Shown here in pieces: positions 56,731 to 64,000 of a stretch of 64,000 nucleotides of DNA. The notes beneath the pieces were generated by a model that worked only from the letters and a program-made list of their open reading frames with translations, was not told the DNA's origin and ran no database searches. Numbering within the stretch: position 1 is the stretch's first letter; the number at the start of each line of letters is the position of its first letter. Position numbers and translations under genes: made by a program. Source of the DNA: Talinum fruticosum (Eukaryota; Streptophyta; Magnoliopsida; Caryophyllales; Talinaceae); contig JAITYX010000003.1 in NCBI GenBank assembly GCA_021018815.1, positions 12,047,501-12,111,500 of the forward strand, written 5' to 3'.

Positions 56731-57709
56731 CATTGGACAGATTCGTGCAAGGAGTTCCTCCATCAATACTCCTATAACATTGATCTGCCTGTCACACTTA
56801 GAGACTTGGAATTAATCAAGGAAGGCCAGAAGGAGAGCTTCACAGATTTCATTACCCGATGGAGAGCAAAGGCAGCCCATATGGTTAATCGACCCTCCAA
56901 GAAAGATCAAGTTCGAATCATCGTTAAGAACCTTCAACCCAATTATAATTAGTACCTCAAATTCCTACCCATGATGAACTTTTAAACCCTTATAGAAACT
57001 GGTTTGTTGATAGAGGAAGAGTTGTCTACCGCGACCACAAAAGTCGCGATCGGCTATAGAGGTAATTATCATTACAAAAATAAGAAAACCTCTAGTGCTG
57101 GCAATGCTACCGAGGGTGCGGATGTCAATGATGTCAATGCCCTCAATAGGTGTATTGACTACACTCCCATTGATACTACGTACACCAAAGCCCTTGGCCG
57201 TCTCTTGGAAAAAGGGAAGATAGAATTGCCACCTATTAGAGCGAGAATCGAAACCGTAAAACAGTAAAAAAAATTGGGACGTGGGAAAATTTTACAACTT
57301 CTATCATGCATGAGGATATAATAGCGAATAGTGTTGGACATTCAGGAACAAACTAGAAAGCATGTTTCGAAATGGCCAATTACCCTTACCCAAGGTTGCC
57401 CGAAACTAAGCAACAATAAAAAACCTTTTAGCAGACACTTTAGTCATCTTCACTAAATCCACACCAGGTCGGTGCGATCCATATATGTTTATTCGAGAAT
57501 TGAACGATTCAAAACCACTTCTTAACCTACCTCCGTTAGATCTAGAAGTCCAGGGGTTGTGGGTAAGTGATGAAGAAGATGTCTATGAAACAAAAAGTCA
57601 TAGCGACAATAATAGTGATGACTTTTGGGTCACACAACCCTTAAAAGAAGAAGACTTTTGGGGAGACACTAAGAGTCTCGCAATTCAGTTTCTTAATAGA
57701 TCAGAATGA
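56731..57709 (+). pseudogene. Gypsy gag C-terminal half (plus)
   Basis: Starts inside the capsid (a DSCKEFLHQYSYNIDLPVTL-like block at about 56740-56800), then KEGQKESFTDFITRWRAKAAHMVN (about 56820-56890), the 57004-57267 stretch ending in LLEKGKIELPPIRARIETVKQ, a degraded zinc-knuckle region near 57295-57340, and the acidic tail SDEEDVYETKSHSDNNSDDFW (about 57560-57630) to 57709. Confidence 0.83.
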
Positions 57710-58990
57710 CACATACCCCCTTGGGTCCACAACAAACTTAGGAAGCCCCAAAAGAGTCTGAAGCAACAAAGGAAGAAGATGCAATCCTTAAGCGATAGTA
57801 GAAAGTAAAAGCTGACATTTTAATCTTGCAATTAATATCCGCTTCCCAAAAACATAGGCAAGCCTTGATCAATGCATTTAATAAGATCAAAGTTTCTCCT
57901 AACGCCTCGCTGGGAGGAAATAATAGGATTGGTTAAAAGTGGGGACAGAACCACTACCTTTGATTAGAAGGATTTCCCGAGAAGAAGGCATTGCACACAA
58001 CAATGCCCTTTATTTAACTATGACTTGCATCAACAAATTTGTTCTTTTAACCTTGGTAGACAATTGATCAATAGTAAACGTATGTCTTTGGAGAACTGCT
58101 AAAAGATTCGGAATTAAAGAGCAACAACTTTCTAAGGAGACTCTTCATCTTCGAGCTTATGATAATTCTAAAAGAATAGTCTTGGGAACAGTGATCTTGC
58201 CTATCAATATAGGGCTAGTAGAGAGGAATATCGAATTCAAAGTCCTAGATATGCTAGGTACTTTTAATTTGCTTCCAGGTCGCCCTTGGTTACATGATCA
58301 TCGAGCGAGTGCCCTCTAAAGTGCATCGGAAGGTCAAGATGATTGTTAAAGGTCAAGTCATAGCTGTCAATAGGGATAATCTTTATGCTACTATCACTAG
58401 TAAAGAGTCCATAGTGGAGATCGAGCACGATGCTAATAATGAAGAGCTTTATGGATTTTGAAACTATCGCTGCCTTAAAAAGGATTAAGCACCTTTTTAC
58501 CTTCAACATTTACGGCAACCTTAGTATCCATTTGATGCTTTGGAACAAAGGGTATTTTCTTGGTCTCGCTGCATGCCGAAGGGCATACCACCGTATTTTT
58601 CTACCCCTTGAACCCACTAATAATTACAACTTTGGACTAGGCTATCAACCTACTACTAATGAAATAGCTCAAGCCAAGTGGGAAATCCAAGTGAAGAGCA
58701 CAACACCACACAAAATTCGTTTTATGAAGCCCTTTCCTTTTACTCGAATGGACAGTTTCGAGAGGAGACAATTTCCATTATTATGGTTTCCCTAAGCCCT
58801 ATTACATCAAGGAAAAAGGTATCCTAGTATGTGGCCTAGAGATTTTTAATGATTGCTATATTCTGGAAAAAGAGGCACTTTACCTCCTCAAAGAGGGACG
58901 AGTTCACAATAGATTGGACCAATCTCACAGGAAACAACCTTTTCGGTCTTTTGTTCGAACAAGAGGGTAATTTAGAAGGAAACTCGATCC
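57710..58990 (+). pseudogene. Gypsy protease and linker (plus), active site stopped
   Basis: Retropepsin region about 57930-58310: the position of LVDNG reads LVDN and then a stop (near 58062), followed by VNVCLWRTAKRFG and PGRPWLHDH. The linker has KKGYFLGL-type sequence (about 58543) and LGYQPTTNEIAQAKWEIQ (about 58636-58690). Confidence 0.82.
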
Positions 58991-59548
58991 AGGTACTATC
59001 GTGAGTTGTGTCGCACCCACGGTTCGATCCTTCCAAGTTCATCACCGGCATTGATATAGAAGGGTCCAAGCATGCCATTTGGATTGATGTTGAGGAGGGT
59101 GAAGAATTCGTTGTCAAGCTAGGAGCGCATCCTCTCTCGAGTCTAGTGTTAGGGCTTGTACTTCTTCTTCTACTATTTCTAGTTCTTTTCCTAATTCTGT
59201 CATTTCCAATTATATTTACGAGTCTAATGTACTCGTTGTATCATTCAATAAAGTGAATCTTTCCACTTACTCCATGCCTCCTCTTGCTCTTAATTGTTTT
59301 TCCTCTAATGATGAATAAGAAATTCCTAAAGAACTAATAAAAGCTATGGAAGATCATGAAAATCGCTCACTAATAATAGAGGAAAGAATAACAATTAATC
59401 TAGGGTCGGTTGATATACCCCAAGAAGTTAAGATTGGGAAAACTTTGGATCCAGAAAAGCATAAGCAATTCACTTCGCTCCTTACGGAATTTATTGATGT
59501 TTTTGCATGGTCTTACGGAGACATGTCGGGCATAGATCCGAGTATAGT
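58991..59548 (+). pseudogene. Gypsy pre-RT block, cut by a minus-strand element
   Basis: SHPRFDPSKFITGIDIEGSK (59010-59070), then MEDHENRSLIIEERITINLGS-type sequence from 59346 and FTSLLTEFIDVFAWSYGDMSG (59468-59530), IDPSI, and then an LTR at 59549. The RT core is absent. Confidence 0.85.
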
Positions 59549-59972
59549 TGTAGGAACCACGACCGGCCAAGGCTTGCCGAGCTTCCCCACTTATGTCGGG
59601 TCTCTTTTTTAAAGATTGATTTTGAAGATTGTTTTAGAAAGTCGATTTTGAAATGTGGGGATGAACTTTTTTTAAGTTTTTCGAATTTTATTAAATTTGA
59701 TTTAAAGATGAATTAAGCAAATTTAAATGACGATTTTATTAACCTTTTATTTTAGAAATTATTTTAAGAAGTCCCGAGATGTTATCTCCTAATTTAAAGA
59801 TAAATTAAATTATGGTTCTAGATCTGCCGTGAGGCTTTAAGGCTAGATCCCACGGTGCACGCAATGGCTCGCACCGGGGAGGCGAGCGCCGACCGTAGGC
59901 TAGGGCTAAGACATCAACCTTGGCCTCTGCCACGATTAGCAGATCAGGGGCCCTAAAATTTTTATCCTATAG

Positions 59973-61275
59973 TGATGTGTAGTGGCGGAAGCAAAGAAAA
60001 AGATGGAAAAACCGCAAAACACACAACCGGGCAGAATAGGACCTGCAGGTGCGGTTCTGGGGAAAAGGGTGAAAGGAGGGGTAAATGATCTTGGATTTGG
60101 ACGAAACTTGGTGGGGAGTGAGGTAACTGATGGAGGAAGGTTGTGGCCAAGTTTCGTGAATTTTGGATAAGGGGAACTACCTGAACAGATAGCCAGAAGT
60201 TGATGCTTGCTGGCTGGATGTACAGATTGATACCCTTTGTTTGGTTTTGATGTGGAGGACGGAGGGGTTCTTGGTTTAAGCTGAGATTTGGTGGAAATGG
60301 ACTCAACTCATGTATGATGAAGTGTGTGAAATTTGGGAAAGAGATGATTCGTGGATTGGGAGATATGGAATGGCAAAGTCGTCTGGATAGTACCTTGACC
60401 CAAGCTCGGATACGTGAAACACCACCAAGTGAATCAAGGGCGCTTTCAAACGGTCCGGATACAGAAACACCACCAAGTGAATCAAGGGGCGCTTTCAAAC
60501 GGTCCGGATACAGAAACACCACCGGGGTTTGGGAGACTCAAAGGACACCACCTAGATGCCAACCTAGGATACGGCTTTGAGGATTTAGAGGCTCGAGAAA
60601 TCCATCTCGAAAAGAGTATAACACTCAAGGTTTGTATATTCATCAAAAGGTGTCTTTACAATGAGCATGAGAGCTGAATTTATAATGCCTCATAATGGCA
60701 TTTACAAAGCTGAAAACAAAGCTGAAAATTAAAGCTAAAATTGAAAATAAAACTAATTAGATTCTTTCCCCTCCTCCAAGCTAAGCTAAGAGAAATTCTA
60801 GCCAAGTATTTGAACTTTTGGGAACATGTGGATGTGGTTGAATTTCGCTTTTGCCAAGAATCCTTCTAACCAACTCCCACTAAGGTGAGTGCTTCTAGAA
60901 TTCTCCTTCATATGTGTCATTGGCTGCTGGATATTAGGTGCTTGACTTTGGTCATGTTGACCCTTGGTCCGACCCTCTTGATTATTTATGAACAAGGGAA
61001 AAATAGTAACACTTGAAGCAAGTCATGGCCGGACTTCTCTTTGCCTTGACATGGAGGGATTTAGGCGTGGCTGATTTAAACTCTTCTTGACTAATCTTCT
61101 TTAAACACTTATTTATGCACATAAGATCATAAGGATGACTTCCAGCGGTTAAACCTTAAGCATCTCCGGTTGCTCATAGAATAGTCAAGCTTTTCCGGTT
61201 GAACTTTAAGCACACATGACTTTTCAGAATGAACATTTATTCAGCTCAAATCACAAGGCCGGTCACTTTCCATCA
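59973..61275 (-). mobile_element. Solo LTR-like copy 6 of the 1.27-kb family (minus)
   Basis: TGATGTGTAGTGGCGGAAGC at the left, CACTTTCCATCA at the right; TSD TATAG at 59968-59972 and 61276-61280. 1303 bp; the extra length is a 49-bp duplication at about 60416-60512. Confidence 0.93.
60416..60562 (-). repeat. Internal repeat of solo LTR 6
   Basis: gaaacaccacc begins at 60416, 60464 and 60513. The first two units share gaatcaaggg and cgctttcaaacggtccggat, so this copy has one more 48-49 bp unit than its relatives. Confidence 0.85.
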
Positions 61276-62121
61276 TATAGTTAGAAAGAAGGTCAAGATG
61301 CAATTGAATGGAAGTAAAGTAATGGAGGAGTCGCCAGTCAATTTTTAGGAAAGAAAAACTAATAAAAACAAAATAAAAATTTGGTCTTCCAATCTTAGTA
61401 TGGGGAAACTAAGACTAAAAGAGGCTAAAAAATGACTCCATCGGTCTTGGAACCGAGAATCGGATTTAGGGGCGAGGGTAGGAAACATAGGGATAAACCC
61501 TTCCGTTCCACCCCTCCAAAGATAGCCATTACAAGATCCTGTAGTTAATTAAAATAATGTAAAACAAATAGGAAACAACAACTTGTGAAGCGAAATGAAA
61601 GCAACCAAAACATAGTAAAGAAAGCAATAAAGAAAAGTGGTAAAGAAAGCGACAAAGAAAAGAAAAATGAGAAATCTTAAAGAATACTTCGGGCGAGGAG
61701 GAATTAAAAGTACTACATCATTTGTCCACAATACGAAAGCACTAAAATAAAGCATAAAAAGTAATAACCCATTTTGAAAACTTGATATGTGCCCTCGGGT
61801 TATCCCACTTGCTGATCTTAATCTCGGATCCGGATATGGTGATGTGACGGTGGTGATTTGAAGGGGAATTTTTGTGAGTATTTTGCAGAGGTGAGTAGGT
61901 AGAAAGATGAATGATGGAGTTTAGGGATCGGATGTATGGAGTATGATGGAAGTCGGCTGAAAGAGACCAAGAGATCATAGTATCAATGGCGGTTTCGGTA
62001 GCTCCTAATCTGGTTTCACCAGGAGATCCTACCATGCTTTAAATCCACAAACAGGACTCGGGATCTCATTATGGGGCCAACAAATAAAAAACAGAGAAAA
62101 TGACAACACTTTTTTGTGTCT

Positions 62122-64000
62122 ATAGTTAGCCCCAACTTTGACCAAGTCTAAAAGATGAAGGTCAAAGTAGACACTAAAGGGTACTTACCTAGTACTCGGC
62201 GTTGTTTTAGAATCCGATTGAATTGACGCATTTGAAATTAAGTAACTTTGGATGGGCCTGGACTTTACTGATGAACTCGACGTCCGGGTTGTTGATTCCT
62301 GAACTTGGCTGCTTAGAGACCTAAGGTTCGGATTGGTGTGCTCAAACATGACCATGTGCTTAGTCCGATGCTTAGCAAGGGGCTTGAACTTGAATCACGT
62401 AGTAAAGTCCGAAGTCCAGTGGGGTGCCCGAACTTGACCATTGGGGATTTGGTTAAGGGTATCTTGACCTTGACCACTTGGGAAGCTTGGCTTTCTGCAC
62501 TAACGATTTAGTTAGTTCATAATCAAATGTAAATAGTTTCAATTATTACCTAAACATAGTTTGTAAATAGATCGTGTTTCAAATGTGGTTCCTTGACTTG
62601 GTCATGGAGTGGTCCTGAAGTCTTCATGTGGTTTTTGAACCTTGACCGTTGTTGGGCCCGAAGCTCGATGGAGGGATTGATGTTTAAACCTTGACTCGCT
62701 GTTAGGCCCGAAGTTCGACCGAGTTATGTCCGAAACTTTACCGCTGCTAGGCACGAAGCTTGAGCGAGTTGTGTCTTAACCTTGAGCTAGCTGCGAGGCT
62801 CGAAGCTCGACTAAGGTGTCCGAACCTTGACCGTCGTTGGGCCCGAAGCTCGACTAAGTTATGTCCGAACCTTAATCCTCGCTGAGCCTAAAGCTCATCC
62901 GAGTTGTGTCCGAACCTTGACCACCTGTTGGGCCTAAAGTTCGACCGATTTGTGTTGGAACCTTCACTACTACTAGGCCCGAGGTTCAACTTCTATCTAC
63001 TTTCATTGGAATAGGAATAGATGCTTATCTTTATGTAGAGATTCTTGTGTAGACTTGGTCGTTGGATGACCTGAAGTCTACTTGCTTGAAAATATGATGT
63101 CTCCTCCTAAGTATTCTTGGAATTGTTGTAGTTGTATAGCCCTTTCGATCTTGAGCCACCATGTTCTTCTTGGGTGCTTTTGTCTAGCTCTTCTTGAATG
63201 TTGGAGTGTTGATGAGCTTTGATTAGGCTGATGGCGCGGAAAATCCTCTTTAAAGATGACGTTGTTAGTGACCTCTTTGATGTTGATCCGATGCTCGATG
63301 CTTGTTGATGCTTGCTTGATGCTCGATGATGCTTGATTGAACAATTCCTTGTAGGGTGTTTTGTTATTTCATTTTTGTATTTTACGAGTTTGACCATACA
63401 AAGGACATGAATACAAGACTCTATTCTAAGAACAAATGCATTCTTTATTTAAGATGATGTAAAAAAGTTTAAAATGACGAGAGAAAATTACAGTTTAGCC
63501 CCCACTCCTCAATGTAAAGTCTAAAGAAGGACGTCACTCGAACTGCGATGTATGCTTGCTGATGGACCTTAAACCCGATGGTTTGCTTCGAATTAGACCG
63601 GCATGCTTCTTGATCATTCGATGCATTTTTCGAATGGTTTTATGCTCCTTTTAGATAGGGTAAAGTGGTTTTTTTTAGGATTTGGGAAATTAGTTGTGGA
63701 AATTGGGATCAAAATAAGGCTTAGGGCCAGACCTTGTGGGCTTCCTATGTATCTCGCAATAGCGAAAATCAGGCCTTCATTGTTCAAAACGAAATAGTTG
63801 ACTTGATTTTGTGTTTTTTTTTAGTTTTGGAAGACAGGAAAAGGAAATACAATGGATAAGGAAAAGAGACAAAGCAAATAGACATAGAATAGATATGAAA
63901 AAGGGAAATGTAGGCTTTATTCGCATTCTTAATGAGTAGTAGGCTCATGGATGGTCTTCTAGTCAAATGTCCGCTCTTCTTCTATGAGCATGCCAGCGTG
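62122..64000 (-). other. 3' noncoding region of a minus-strand Tat/Ogre element
   Basis: No credible coding sequence. It begins with a polypurine-like tract (minus), holds a 45-bp tandem array at 62640-62995, and shares a repeat (about 63230-63560) with the left end of the window. Bases 63725-63765 (ccagaccttgtgggcttcctatgtatctc) resemble a motif I associate with the 3' region of such elements; this last point is from memory and weak. Confidence 0.5.
62640..62995. repeat. Tandem repeat, eight units of about 45 bp
   Basis: Units start near 62640, 62689, 62735, 62780, 62825, 62870, 62915 and 62961. The core is ccttgacc followed by gttgggcccgaagctcga and gag-t-tgtccg. Divergence between units is moderate. 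Confidence 0.88.

Larger units (their letters stand above)
59549..62121 (-). repeat. Gypsy 3' LTR (minus) with an internal deletion and a nested solo LTR
   Basis: Starts TGTAGGAACCACGACC (the reverse of the LTR end) and ends ttttttgtgtct, close to the reversed LTR start. Without the nested copy it is about 1.27 kb, so about 0.65 kb of U3 has been deleted. The bases flanking it, ATAGT at 59544-59548 and at 62122-62126, match, but the last three LTR bases would be missing. Purine-rich GTTGGGGCTA (minus strand) follows at 62124-62135, as expected for a polypurine tract, making this the 3' LTR of an element extending beyond the right edge. Confidence 0.72.

Noticed and set aside
59544..62126. Firm TSD ATAGT for the minus LTR
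   Set aside because: The match requires loss of the terminal bases of the LTR, and the right flank does not resume RT inside the window, so it is kept as a prediction only.
1..64000. tRNA, rRNA, CRISPR or host protein genes
   Set aside because: None was recognised on either strand; the tRNA-like matches are primer-binding sites only.

Overview
This window looks like repeat-dense nuclear DNA from a flowering plant, probably a eudicot, although the species cannot be read from it. I find no host protein gene, rRNA, tRNA or CRISPR array. Nearly everything belongs to three LTR-retrotransposon groups: (i) Ty3/gypsy elements of the Tat/Ogre type (LTRs of about 1.9 kb with TGTAG...CTACA ends, a primer-binding site of the TGGCGACTCCACTGGGGA type, retropepsin, RT, RNase H, a second RNase H-like domain and integrase); (ii) Ty1/copia elements of the Sirevirus type (LTRs of about 1.5 kb with TGAAG...CTTCA ends, a TGGTATC primer site and an extra ORF after pol); and (iii) a 1.23-1.30 kb TGATG...CATCA family present six times only as solo LTR-like copies, each with a 5-bp target-site duplication (TSD). 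All coding regions are broken by stops, frameshifts, deletions or nested insertions.

Layout. 1-2680: 3' region of a minus-strand Tat/Ogre element carrying a decayed plant-mobile-domain-like ORF in antisense (plus strand). 2680-5330: its pol, cut off inside RT. 5331-6028: an LTR U3 fragment. 6029-13519: a second minus-strand gypsy copy from RNase H back through RT, protease, gag, leader, primer site and part of its LTR, with solo LTR 1 at 10167-11430. 13520-20575: a plus-strand gypsy copy (LTR, leader, gag, pol without protease). 20576-23059: a minus-strand gag/leader/LTR fragment. 23060-49775: a plus-strand gypsy copy split by later insertions: a copia element at 26702-39508 with a second copia gag to 40717 (solo LTRs 2 and 3 inside the first element), a copia solo LTR with another copia LTR inside it at 41070-44098, and solo LTR 4 (with solo LTR 5 nested in it) at 47105-49599. 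49776-53545: LTR fragments and one unassigned kilobase. 53546-59548: a plus-strand gypsy copy (LTR to the start of RT). 59549-62121: a minus-strand LTR with an internal deletion and solo LTR 6 inside. 62122-64000: the 3' noncoding part of a minus-strand element, sharing a repeat with the first 330 bases of the window.

How it fits together. Insertion order can be read from TSDs and from uninterrupted relatives elsewhere in the window. The gypsy elements are the oldest layer, the copia elements inserted into one of them, and the 1.27-kb family inserted last, into gypsy coding sequence, a gypsy LTR, copia gag, the copia extra ORF and one of its own copies. The points most worth following up are the all-solo 1.27-kb family, the antisense plant-mobile-domain ORF, the copia extra ORF with its own TATA box and CT-rich leader, a conserved dyad upstream of the gypsy LTR TATA box, and recurrent head-to-head LTR junctions.
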